Shown here piece after piece: positions 1-6,861 of a stretch of 10,472 nt of DNA (position 1 is the stretch's first letter; every line of letters begins with the position of its first letter). The DNA comes from an uncultured Alistipes sp. (GTDB lineage: Bacteria > Bacteroidota > Bacteroidia > Bacteroidales > Rikenellaceae): contig CAKVKI010000079.1 of assembly GCA_934754975.1 (NCBI GenBank), forward strand, positions 1-10,472. Direction: 5' to 3'. Both the position numbers and the translations under genes were made by a program. Below the pieces are notes generated by a model that was not told the origin of the DNA, searched no databases, and was given only the letters and a program-made list of their open reading frames with translations.

Positions 1-1481
1 CACCCGTCAGCATCCCCCGGTTCATTCTCGGGGGCATGCTCGTCGGCGGCGTGGCCGTGGTCGCCCTGGCTTTCCTGAAATACGGGCTGATCGCAGGGAC
101 CGTGGTCGCCGCCATTCCCGCCGCACTGTGCATCCTGTGGGTCACGCTGCGCAATCCGGCGCTGGCGATGCTCGGACTGTTCGTGGTCAATTATTTCATC
201 ATGGGACTGACCCGTTACGCCTACGACCTGCCGTTCGGCATGATCCTCGACGCGCTCATATTCTACAACATCCTGATAATAAGCCTGCAGGCCATGATGC
301 ACCGCATCGAATGGAAGCGCGCCAGCTCGGGACTGACCGTCGTCGCGGCGATCTGGGTGGCGTATTGCGTACTCGAAGTGGTGAACCCCGAATCGGTCTC
401 GGTTTCGGGATGGTTTTCGTCCGTGAGGTCCGTGGCGTTCTACTTCTTCCTTATCGTGGTGCTTACCCAGCTCACGATGAACGAATACAAGTACCTGAAA
501 TACATGCTCGTCATCTGGTCGGTGCTGACGCTGGTCGCCGTCGGGAAAGCCTGCATCCAGAAATTCGTCGGCTTCAACGCCGCCGAAAACTACTGGCTGT
601 TCGTCCTCGGCGGACGTTCGACGCACATCATCCACAGCGGAGTCCGGTACTTCTCGTTCTTCAGCGACGCCGCCAATTTCGGCGGCTCGATGGGCCTTTC
701 GATGGTCGTCTTTTCGATCTCGGCGCTCTATTACCGCAATCCGTGGATGAAAATATACCTGCTGCTGGTTGCCGCCGCAGCCTGTTACGGTATGCTGATA
801 TCGGGTACGCGCAGCGCGCTGGCCGTGCCGTTCGTCGGCTACACGGCTTTCATCATGATGTCGCGCAACATCAAAGTCATCGTCATGGGCGTCCTGCTCG
901 TCATCGCGGCGTTCGTCTTCCTGAAATTCACCTCGATCGGACAGGGCAACGCCCTGGTCCGGCGTGCGCGAAGCGCCTTCAACTCGGAAGACCCGTCATT
1001 CAAGGTCCGCCTTGAAAACCAGGCCAAATTACGTGAAATAATGGCCGACAAGCCCTTCGGCGCAGGCTTGGGACACGGCGGCGGCAAAGCCAAGACTTTC
1101 GCCCCGACCGCAGCATTGTCGCAGATTCCGACCGACTCGTGGTTCGTGATGATCTGGGTCGAAACGGGTATCGTGGGGCTTCTGCTGCATATCGGCATCC
1201 TTCTTTACATCCTGGCGCGGGGCGCCTATCTGGTGGTCTTCAAACTGCGAAACGCACAGCTGAGGGGATTCACGGCGGCGCTCACGGCCGGAATTTCCGG
1301 CATCGTCGTCATGGCCTACGCCAACGAGATTCTGGGCCAGATACCCACGGGCGCCATGCTTTATATGAGCATGGGCTTCATCTTCCTCGCACCGCGCTTC
1401 GACCGCGAACTCTCACGCAGGGAGATTCTGGACAAGGCGCTGGCGGCGCAACGGCCTCCGCTCCGGGAAAATTACGAATGA
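1..1481 (+). CDS. O-antigen ligase / Wzy-like polymerase family membrane protein (5' partial)
   Basis: This is a polytopic inner-membrane protein of the O-antigen ligase/polymerase (Wzy_C) type. Such proteins transfer or polymerise lipid-linked oligosaccharide repeat units on the periplasmic face. Numbering from the first in-frame Met (position 36) gives 481 residues with about ten or more hydrophobic segments. An ISGTRSALAVP motif lies near residues 255-265. A large polar loop (about 300-370) contains FGAGLGHGGG and TDSWFVMIWVETG, followed by more membrane helices; this arrangement is typical of the family. The frame stays open to the left edge and the residues before Met36 (RFILGG) continue the first hydrophobic stretch, so the true start is probably outside the window. 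The gene ends in TGA overlapping the next start. Ligase and polymerase activities cannot be told apart from sequence alone; a flippase in the second block favours a polymerase in a Wzx/Wzy pathway. Confidence 0.85.
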   Translation, partial: PVSIPRFILGGMLVGGVAVVALAFLKYGLIAGTVVAAIPAALCILWVTLRNPALAMLGLFVVNYFIMGLTRYAYDLPFGMILDALIFYNILIISLQAMMHRIEWKRASSGLTVVAAIWVAYCVLEVVNPESVSVSGWFSSVRSVAFYFFLIVVLTQLTMNEYKYLKYMLVIWSVLTLVAVGKACIQKFVGFNAAENYWLFVLGGRSTHIIHSGVRYFSFFSDAANFGGSMGLSMVVFSISALYYRNPWMKIYLLLVAAAACYGMLISGTRSALAVPFVGYTAFIMMSRNIKVIVMGVLLVIAAFVFLKFTSIGQGNALVRRARSAFNSEDPSFKVRLENQAKLREIMADKPFGAGLGHGGGKAKTFAPTAALSQIPTDSWFVMIWVETGIVGLLLHIGILLYILARGAYLVVFKLRNAQLRGFTAALTAGISGIVVMAYANEILGQIPTGAMLYMSMGFIFLAPRFDRELSRREILDKALAAQRPPLRENYE

Positions 1482-2371
1482 TGAATACGCGAATATCGGT
1501 CATATCGGTCAATTACAACGGTTACGCCCTCACCTGCGCGATGATCGACTCGCTGCGGCGGCATGTTACGACTCCGCTGGAGATCGTGATCGTGGACAAC
1601 GGCTCCGTGCGCGACGAGGCGGCCCCGCTGCGGGAACGCTACCCCGACGTCAAGGCGCTGCGCAGCGAACGAAACCTCGGATTCGCCGGCGGCAACAACC
1701 TCGGATTCGCGGCGGCGACGGGCGACTGCCTGCTGCTGCTGAACAACGATACCGAAGTCACGGACGACACCCTGCATTACCTCTGTGAAACGCTCGACAA
1801 CGACCGCTCCATCGGTGCGGTCTGTCCGAAAATCCGGTTTTTCGCTCCCCCGCAGCATATTCAGTTCGCCGGCTACACGCCCTTGACGCGTATCACGATG
1901 CGCAACGCCCTGATCGGCTTCGGGGAACCCGACGACGGGCGATACGACGCCCCGCACGATACGCCCTATGCGCACGGCGCAGCAATGATGGTCCGGCGCG
2001 AAGCGCTCGAAAAAGCCGGGCCGATGCCGGAAATCTACTTCCTCTATTACGAGGAACTGGACTGGTCGGTGCGCATCCGCGAACAGGGCTGGCGCATCGC
2101 CTACGATCCCCGCTGCACGGTATTCCACAAGGAGAGCGCGACCACGGGCCGGCAAAGTCCCCTGCGGAGCTACTACCTGACCCGCAACCGGCTGCTCTTC
2201 GCATGGCGCAATCTTCGGGGCGGCGTGCGGATGCTCTCGATCGCCTATCAGCTCTGCATAGCGACGCCCAAAAGCGTCTTATCGGCGCTCGCGCACCGGC
2301 GCGGCGACCTCGCAAAAGCCGCATGCCGGGGCGTAGGCGACTTCTTCACCCTGAAAAACAAGCAGTCATGA
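1478..2371 (+). CDS. Glycosyltransferase family 2, rhamnosyltransferase-like
   Basis: This is a 297-residue GT-A fold glycosyltransferase, expected to act at the cytoplasmic side of the membrane and add one sugar to the growing lipid-linked repeat unit. The N-terminal nucleotide-binding strand SVISVNYNGY is at about residues 7-16 and VDNGS at 39-43. NLGFAGGNN follows at 66-74, with the metal-binding NNDTE at 89-93. HGAAMMVRREAL lies at 166-177 and the acceptor/catalytic EELDWSVR at 192-199. These are the hallmarks of the WbbL-like GT2 subgroup; the donor sugar cannot be read from sequence. The start is placed at ATG 1478, which overlaps the preceding TGA as ATGA; an adjacent in-frame ATG at 1481 is the alternative. 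A start at 1139 is possible in frame but would overlap the upstream gene by more than 340 bases. The C-terminal part (about 225-265) is moderately hydrophobic and may associate with the membrane. Confidence 0.9.
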   Translation: MMNTRISVISVNYNGYALTCAMIDSLRRHVTTPLEIVIVDNGSVRDEAAPLRERYPDVKALRSERNLGFAGGNNLGFAAATGDCLLLLNNDTEVTDDTLHYLCETLDNDRSIGAVCPKIRFFAPPQHIQFAGYTPLTRITMRNALIGFGEPDDGRYDAPHDTPYAHGAAMMVRREALEKAGPMPEIYFLYYEELDWSVRIREQGWRIAYDPRCTVFHKESATTGRQSPLRSYYLTRNRLLFAWRNLRGGVRMLSIAYQLCIATPKSVLSALAHRRGDLAKAACRGVGDFFTLKNKQS

Positions 2372-3570
2372 CGACTCTTCTGAACATAGCCGACTGGATC
2401 TTCATCTTCGTATTGGGACTTCCGGCGCTCTACCTTTTCGTCTTTGCGCTCTTCTCGACGCGCAAAAATATGGACGACTATCCGCGGGCCAAACGCCAGC
2501 GGAAGTTCGTGACGCTGATTCCCGCCTACAAAAGCGATGCGGTGATCGTCCGCACGGCGCGGGCGGCCTTGCAGCAGGAGTATCCCGCACAGCTGCACGA
2601 GGTGGTCGTGATCGCCGACCGGCTCAAGCCCGAGACGCTCGCCGAACTGCGCACGCTGCCGATCCGCGTGCTGGAGGTCTCCTTCGAAAACAGCTCCAAG
2701 GCCAAGGCGCTGAATTTCGCGGTCGAAGAGCTGGGCCCCGAAGCCGCCGAAGCCGTGACGATCCTCGACGCCGACAACCTGGCCGGCGAAGATTTCATCG
2801 CCCGCCTCAACGACGTCTTCGACAGCGGCGTACAAGCCGTGCAGGCCCACCGCACGGCCAAAAACCGCGACACCGACACCGCTGTGCTGGACGCGGCGAG
2901 CGAAGAGATCAACAACGCCATATTCCGCCGCGGACACGTGGCGCTGGGACTCTCCTCGGCGCTCATCGGTTCGGGCATGGCCTTCGAATACAACTGGTTC
3001 CGCGACAACATCGCCTGCTGCACCACGTCGGGCGAAGACAAGGAACTCGAAGCGCTGCTGCTCAGGCAGGGCATCTACATCGACTACATCGACGGCCTGC
3101 GCGTGCTGGACGAAAAGGTGCAGGGCGAAGGAGCCTACTACAACCAGCGGCGGAGATGGATCGCCGCGCAGTTCTACGCCCTGGGATCGGCCGTACGGCA
3201 GCTTCCGGGCGCAATCGCTGCGGGCAACCTCGACTACTGCGACAAACTCCTGCAATGGTGCCTGCCGCCGCGCATACTGCTGATGGGGCTGGTGCCGCTG
3301 TGGACAATCGCGATGACCGTATTCGATCCCCTCGGCTCGGTAAAATGGTGGGTCGTCCTGTTCCTGCTGCTCTTCGCGCTGGCGCTGGCGCTCCCCGACG
3401 AACAGACCGACCGGCAGCTGGGCCGCGCCCTGCGCCGCATGCCCGTACTGTTCCTGCTCACCGCAGCCAACCTTTTCCGCCTGCGGGGCACCAAAGACAA
3501 ATTCATCCACACCGAACACACCGGAGCCGACGACAAAGCTCCCGGCACCAATACCCGGACCGAACCATGA
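2368..3570 (+). CDS. Membrane-anchored glycosyltransferase family 2 with QxxRW motif
   Basis: This is a 400-residue GT2 enzyme with one N-terminal membrane helix (about residues 8-30), a cytoplasmic GT-A domain, and C-terminal hydrophobic segments (about 303-319 and 326-343, with a third weaker one near 358-370). Visible motifs are LIPAYKS (50-56), the UDP/metal-binding LDADN (133-137), SGEDKELE (221-228) as the TED-like catalytic base region, and QRRRW (260-264) matching QxxRW. The last three are shared with membrane-embedded GT2 synthases such as cellulose and hyaluronan synthases. Here the protein is short and has few helices, so it may be a single-addition enzyme. A conserved-looking KFIHTEHT segment ends the folded part (378-385). 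The start at ATG 2368 overlaps the upstream stop as ATGA; an earlier in-frame start at 2203 would overlap the previous gene by about 170 bases and is rejected. The donor sugar is unknown. Confidence 0.87.
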   Translation: MTTLLNIADWIFIFVLGLPALYLFVFALFSTRKNMDDYPRAKRQRKFVTLIPAYKSDAVIVRTARAALQQEYPAQLHEVVVIADRLKPETLAELRTLPIRVLEVSFENSSKAKALNFAVEELGPEAAEAVTILDADNLAGEDFIARLNDVFDSGVQAVQAHRTAKNRDTDTAVLDAASEEINNAIFRRGHVALGLSSALIGSGMAFEYNWFRDNIACCTTSGEDKELEALLLRQGIYIDYIDGLRVLDEKVQGEGAYYNQRRRWIAAQFYALGSAVRQLPGAIAAGNLDYCDKLLQWCLPPRILLMGLVPLWTIAMTVFDPLGSVKWWVVLFLLLFALALALPDEQTDRQLGRALRRMPVLFLLTAANLFRLRGTKDKFIHTEHTGADDKAPGTNTRTEP

Positions 3571-4685
3571 AAATAGCAATCGAAGCACAGCGCATCTTCC
3601 GTCCCAACAAACACGGCATGGACTTCGTGGCGCTCGAAGCCATCCGCTGCCTGCAGAAACTCGATACGAAAAACGAATACTTCATCTTCACGGGCGAGGG
3701 CGAGGACCGCTGTCTGGAGGAGACGCCCAACATGCACATCGAAACGCTCCGCTGCCCGACCTATCCGCTCTGGGAGCAGTGGGCGCTGCCGCGCGCCGTG
3801 GCGCGGGTCAAACCCGACCTGTTGCACTGCACGAGCAACACGGCGCCCGTATGGGGCCGGACCCCGCTGGTGCTGACGCTGCACGACATCATCTTCCTCG
3901 AAAAGCAGGCTTCACGCAACAAGTCGTCCTACCAGTCGCTGGGACGCATCTACCGCCGGCTGGTCGTACCGCGCATCCTGCCCAAGTGCCGGAAAATCAT
4001 CACCGTCTCGCAATTCGAATGCGACCGCATCCGCACGGCCCTCGGTCTCGATCCCGAACGGATCACAGCCATCTACAACGGTTACAACGACCGGTTCCGC
4101 CCGATGGACGATGTGGCGCAGACCATCGCCAAATACCTTTCCGATCCCGGATACATCTTCTTTCTGGGCAACACCGATCCCAAGAAGAACACACCCGGCA
4201 CGCTGCGCGCCTATGCCGAGTACGTGCGGCGCTCGGAGAATCCCCTGCCGCTGCTGGTCGCCGACCTGAGGGAGCAGGCCGCAGAGGAGATCCTGCGGGA
4301 GATCGGCGCGCCCGAACTGCGCGGAATGCTTCGCCTGCCGGGGTATATCCCCAACGGCGACCTTCCCGCCGTCTACAACGGCGCATCGGCGTTCTTATAC
4401 ACCTCGCTGCGCGAGAGTTTCGGGATTCCGCAGCTCGAAGCGATGGCCTGCGGCACGCCCGTGGTGACGTCGAACACCTCGGCGATTCCCGAAGTGGCCG
4501 GTCCGGGAGCGATTCTCGTCGATCCGACTTCGCCGACGGCGATCGCCGACGCCCTGCTGCGGCTCGAAACCGATGCGGAGTTCCGCGCCGAACAGGTCGC
4601 CTACGGACTCGAACGGGTCAAACTCTTCTCCTGGGAGCGGACGGCCCGGCAGATGCTGGCGCTTTACGAATCGCTCGGCAAATAA
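3567..4685 (+). CDS. Glycosyltransferase family 4 (GT-B)
   Basis: This is a 372-residue soluble or membrane-associated retaining glycosyltransferase with two Rossmann-like domains. In the N-terminal domain, DLLHCTSN (84-91) and TLHDIIFLE (104-112) are typical of the mannosyl/rhamnosyl GT4 subgroup. The linker carries a TVSQFECDRI-type segment and IYNGYNDRF. The C-terminal domain has FFLGNTDPKKN and then ESFGIPQLEAMACGTPVV starting at E283, giving the E-x7-E pair E283/E291 that binds the nucleotide-sugar donor. SNTSAIPEVAG follows. ATG 3567 overlaps the upstream TGA as ATGA, so the gene is probably translationally coupled; an in-frame start at 3156 would be buried in the previous gene. It is the last gene of the first block and is followed by a hairpin terminator. 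The sugar transferred is not predictable. Confidence 0.92.
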   Translation: MKIAIEAQRIFRPNKHGMDFVALEAIRCLQKLDTKNEYFIFTGEGEDRCLEETPNMHIETLRCPTYPLWEQWALPRAVARVKPDLLHCTSNTAPVWGRTPLVLTLHDIIFLEKQASRNKSSYQSLGRIYRRLVVPRILPKCRKIITVSQFECDRIRTALGLDPERITAIYNGYNDRFRPMDDVAQTIAKYLSDPGYIFFLGNTDPKKNTPGTLRAYAEYVRRSENPLPLLVADLREQAAEEILREIGAPELRGMLRLPGYIPNGDLPAVYNGASAFLYTSLRESFGIPQLEAMACGTPVVTSNTSAIPEVAGPGAILVDPTSPTAIADALLRLETDAEFRAEQVAYGLERVKLFSWERTARQMLALYESLGK

Positions 4686-4695
4686 CGTCCCGAAT

Positions 4696-4713
4696 ATCCG
4701 GAATACTCCGGAT
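4696..4713. repeat. Short inverted repeat downstream of the GT4 gene
   Basis: ATCCGGA and TCCGGAT form a 7-bp perfect stem around a 4-base loop, ten bases after the GT4 stop codon. No T-run follows on either strand, so it is not a convincing intrinsic terminator by itself. It could be an RNA 3'-end stabilising hairpin or chance. Confidence 0.3.
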
Positions 4714-4747
4714 CGGAGCGGCTGTATAAAACAGGCCCGCATCCGTC

Positions 4748-4783
4748 AAATAAAAAAGGAAGGGCGACGCCCTTCCTTTCTGT
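4748..4783. terminator. Bidirectional intrinsic terminator between convergent genes
   Basis: AAAGGAAGGG (4755-4764) pairs perfectly with CCCTTCCTTT (4770-4779) around a CGACG loop, in the gap between the + strand GT4 gene and the - strand lipoprotein gene. On the minus strand the stem runs into a strong U-tract (the A-run at 4752-4757, then more A at 4748-4750). On the plus strand the 3' side is only TTTCTGTTT. It should therefore terminate lipoprotein transcription efficiently and the glycosyltransferase operon less strongly. Confidence 0.8.
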
Positions 4784-4799
4784 TTCCGGCATTCCGGTC

Positions 4800-6056
4800 T
4801 TATTTCTTCTTCACGAGGTGTTTCTCGACTCCGTGCAGATACCAGTCCTGCGACTCGGCGCCGCCCGACTGCGCCCATTTGACCATTTCGGGGTAAGCCG
4901 TCAGGAAATCGGTCTTCTCGTAGGCATGCTGAATGTCGAAGGGAATATTGATCGCCCAGACCAGCCCGTCGTTCGAATAATAAAACCGTCCGGACTTATC
5001 GGCATAGCTGCTCTGTCCGATCAGCGCGTTATAATCGGCCGTCGCAGCCGGCGTAGGCTCGAAACCGCCCCGGTGGATCTCGATCCGGCGGCCGTCCGAT
5101 TCCCGGTCGCGGGTGAGGAAGAAATCAAACGTATCGAAAGCCACATCCTCGATGGCGATCGCATCGCGGAAATAGACCATGAACGAAGCCTCGGCAAGCT
5201 GGTCTTCCGGCATCTCATAGCCCTCTTCCGTATTCACGTAAGCGGCGCCGGCAGGACGGTTGGCATTTTCACGGATGTTCAGGAACTTCAGAACCGCCGG
5301 GTCCTTGATGTAATTCGGGGAGTTAAGCGCGATCAGCTGCGCTTCGGGAGCGTTTTTGCTGTTATAAGGCTCAATCTCGTCAATCTCACCGCCCTTGACG
5401 CCCTTCATCGCCAGGCAAAGATCGTACGGAATGGAACCGCCGACCGCCTTCACACGGACGCCGATCAGCATCGCATTGACCTTATTCTTGTTCTGCATGT
5501 AGAGCTGGACCTTGTAGTTGACGACGAAATCGTTGAAATCGAAGTCGCCGTAGGCGGGCCAAAGGTCTTCGAACATCAGAGTGCCCCACCCGTTCTTGCG
5601 GGCGGGCATATAGATTACACCATCCTCGGCGCTGTTTTCATCGTCATTTCCGATCCCGGCACGGGTGCCGCTCTTCGCTTTCCGATCGGGGGAATAGAAA
5701 GCGCCGGACGAAGTCACCGCCACAGCCTCCTGCGGCGAAACGCCGCTTTCGGTCCGGCAGCTCACATAGAGCGTCTGCGTCCCAGCAGGCACGTCGAGCG
5801 TCACCGCATCGGCGCCGCCGCCGACCATAAACGAAGCGAAAGGCTCGGCGCCCTGCTCAGCAGCCACATACACGCGTGAAGGTTGCGAGGCGGTGAAATT
5901 ACAGGCGACCGAAGCCGTCGTTTTCCAGCCGAATGAAGAGGGAACGGTCATCTCCGCAAATTTCCCGGCATCGTCTGCGGGTCTGGGAGTCGTCGCATCT
6001 TTGGCACACCCTGCAAAGAGCAATGCAGCGGCGGCAGAAAGGAGCATGTTTTTCAT
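4800..6056 (-). CDS. LruC domain-containing (DUF4842-type) lipoprotein
   Basis: This is a 418-residue secreted lipoprotein. The N-terminus has a short basic start, a hydrophobic run, and the lipobox LFAGC with acylated Cys17, so signal peptidase II processing and membrane anchoring are expected. Residues 40-105 look like a small beta-rich domain. The LruC/DUF4842 signature begins around 158: GTLMFEDLWPAYGDFDFNDF (159-178), with clustered Asp residues that may bind a metal such as calcium (inference). The family's C-terminal pattern is present too: EIHRGGFEPT (326-335), LVWAINIPFDI (365-375), and AYPEMVKWAQSGGAESQDWY (387-406). The domain occurs widely in Bacteroidetes surface proteins and in Leptospira LruC; its molecular function is unknown to me. 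The gene has its own promoter at 6098-6129 and its own terminator. It is opposite in orientation to every other gene here, so a role in the polysaccharide pathway is uncertain. Confidence 0.88.
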   Translation of the reverse strand: MKNMLLSAAAALLFAGCAKDATTPRPADDAGKFAEMTVPSSFGWKTTASVACNFTASQPSRVYVAAEQGAEPFASFMVGGGADAVTLDVPAGTQTLYVSCRTESGVSPQEAVAVTSSGAFYSPDRKAKSGTRAGIGNDDENSAEDGVIYMPARKNGWGTLMFEDLWPAYGDFDFNDFVVNYKVQLYMQNKNKVNAMLIGVRVKAVGGSIPYDLCLAMKGVKGGEIDEIEPYNSKNAPEAQLIALNSPNYIKDPAVLKFLNIRENANRPAGAAYVNTEEGYEMPEDQLAEASFMVYFRDAIAIEDVAFDTFDFFLTRDRESDGRRIEIHRGGFEPTPAATADYNALIGQSSYADKSGRFYYSNDGLVWAINIPFDIQHAYEKTDFLTAYPEMVKWAQSGGAESQDWYLHGVEKHLVKKK

Positions 6057-6061
6057 AATTC

Positions 6062-6074
6062 AATCCGTCGGATT
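6062..6074. repeat. 13-base inverted repeat in the lipoprotein 5' leader
   Basis: AATCCG-T-CGGATT is a perfect 6-bp inverted repeat with a single central base. Its near end is five bases upstream of the lipoprotein start codon (6054-6056, minus strand) and it lies inside the predicted transcript leader. It could be an operator or a small hairpin affecting ribosome access. The short length means chance cannot be excluded. Confidence 0.35.
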
Positions 6075-6097
6075 ATCAAGTAAAAGTGTCGCAGGAA

Positions 6098-6129
6098 CAA
6101 AAGTAATGCTTATATTCAATTCCGCCAAA
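6098..6129 (-). promoter_or_regulatory. Bacteroidetes-type promoter for the LruC lipoprotein gene
   Basis: Read on the minus strand, TTTG (6129-6126) is followed after 20 bases by TACTTTTG (6105-6098). This matches the Bacteroidetes primary sigma consensus (TTTG, about 19-21 bases, TAnnTTTG) in both elements and spacing. Transcription would begin near 6091-6094, leaving a leader of roughly 35-40 bases before the start codon ending at 6056. Confidence 0.8.
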
Positions 6130-6130
6130 T

Positions 6131-6162
6131 TTTTAAACAAAAAAGCCCAAAATCTTTTAAAC
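6131..6162. repeat. Pair of TTTTAAAC direct repeats in the divergent intergenic region
   Basis: TTTTAAAC occurs at 6131-6138 and 6155-6162, start to start 24 bases, just upstream of the lipoprotein promoter and in the middle of the AT-rich spacer between the divergent genes. This might be a regulator-binding or curvature element. AT-rich octamers recur easily, so confidence is low. Confidence 0.3.
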
Positions 6163-6188
6163 CCGCAGCAAAAACAGGGCCGAAACAT

Positions 6189-6211
6189 GCAGGATTTCGC
6201 ACGGCAGGATT
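6189..6211 (+). promoter_or_regulatory. Direct repeat GCAGGATT upstream of the acyltransferase promoter, possible activator site
   Basis: GCAGGATT occurs at 6189-6196 and again at 6204-6211, separated by 7 bases. The second copy ends where the -33 element of the promoter at 6233-6240 should be, and that -33 position (about 6210-6213, TTAC) matches TTTG poorly. Direct repeats in this position are typical of activator-binding sites. No regulator gene is visible in the window. Confidence 0.4.
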
Positions 6212-6232
6212 ACGTATATCGCAGAAGTTTGT

Positions 6233-6240
6233 TATCTTTG
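6233..6240 (+). promoter_or_regulatory. Bacteroidetes -7 promoter element for the acyltransferase block
   Basis: TATCTTTG is an exact match to the TAnnTTTG -7 consensus. No good TTTG lies 19-21 bases upstream. Transcription should start about 4-8 bases downstream, which places the RNA 5' end at or next to the ATG at 6246. The mRNA is therefore probably leaderless or nearly so. Confidence 0.65.
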
Positions 6241-6245
6241 TGGTT

Positions 6246-6854
6246 ATGATTGATAAAATCAAAAATAATCCCCGATTGAAGGAGTTTGTCATCGGGCTGA
6301 TTTCGCCTCACAAACATCCGCGCCCGCGTCTCTGGGTGCGCTGGTTCGTAAACCCTTTTGTCCACAAAAAAGGCCGGGGTGCGCTGATCCGCCGCCATGC
6401 CCGGCTCGACGTCTTTCCGTGGCGGCGCTTCGAGGTGGGACGCGACGCCCTGATCGAAGATTATGCGGTCGTCAACAACGGCGCCGGCGACGTCCTGATC
6501 GGCGATGCGGCCCGCATCGGCATCGGTTCGGTGGTCATCGGCCCCGTGCGCATGGGCGACCGCGCCGGACTGGGACAGCACGTCTTCATATCGGGCTTCA
6601 ACCACGGCTATGCCGACGGCACGCGCGACTCGAACGAGCAGGAACTCGTCCGCAAAGAGGTGGTGATCGGCCGCGAATCGCATATCGGAGCCAATTCGGT
6701 GGTCGTGGCGGGTGTTAAGATCGGCGAACGCTGCCAGATCGGCGCAGGAAGCGTCGTCACCAAGGATATTCCTGCCTACAGCGTCGCCGTAGGCAACCCG
6801 GCGCGCGTCATCAAACGTTACGATTCCGAAAAACAGGCATGGGTGAAAATCTAG
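6246..6854 (+). CDS. Left-handed beta-helix (hexapeptide-repeat) acyltransferase
   Basis: This is a 202-residue acyltransferase of the LbetaH superfamily, probably acetylating a sugar of the polysaccharide repeat unit using acetyl-CoA as a trimer in the cytoplasm. The N-terminal segment includes PRLWVRWFVNPFVHKKG (about 27-43), a form I recognise from Bacteroidetes acyltransferases. Hexapeptide repeats run from about residue 63 (EVGRDALIED, VLIGDAARIG, SVVIGPVRMG). The loop SGFNHGY (116-122) carries the likely catalytic His120. Further repeats (VVIGRESHIGANSVVVAGVKIG and on) end in SVVTKDIPAYSVAVGNPARVIKRY (169-192), the typical C-terminal cap. The start is ATG 6246; an in-frame GTG at 6240 is rejected because it overlaps the -7 promoter element. 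This is the first gene of the second block, followed after 7 bases by a glycosyltransferase. The acceptor sugar is unknown. Confidence 0.9.
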   Translation: MIDKIKNNPRLKEFVIGLISPHKHPRPRLWVRWFVNPFVHKKGRGALIRRHARLDVFPWRRFEVGRDALIEDYAVVNNGAGDVLIGDAARIGIGSVVIGPVRMGDRAGLGQHVFISGFNHGYADGTRDSNEQELVRKEVVIGRESHIGANSVVVAGVKIGERCQIGAGSVVTKDIPAYSVAVGNPARVIKRYDSEKQAWVKI

Positions 6855-6861
6855 TCGGCGC

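Noticed and set aside
2248..3588. 446-codon open frame on the minus strand opposite the membrane-anchored GT2 gene
   Set aside because: The translation is low in complexity with no recognisable domain, and it mirrors a gene with clear GT2 motifs. Long antisense frames are expected in GC-rich coding DNA with strong third-position bias.
4818..5879. 353-codon plus-strand open frame across the lipoprotein gene
   Set aside because: The minus strand encodes a lipobox and LruC signatures; the plus-strand product has no recognisable features.
6240..6245. GTG at 6240 as the start of the acyltransferase
   Set aside because: It overlaps the last base of the -7 promoter element and so would not be transcribed; ATG 6246 fits better.
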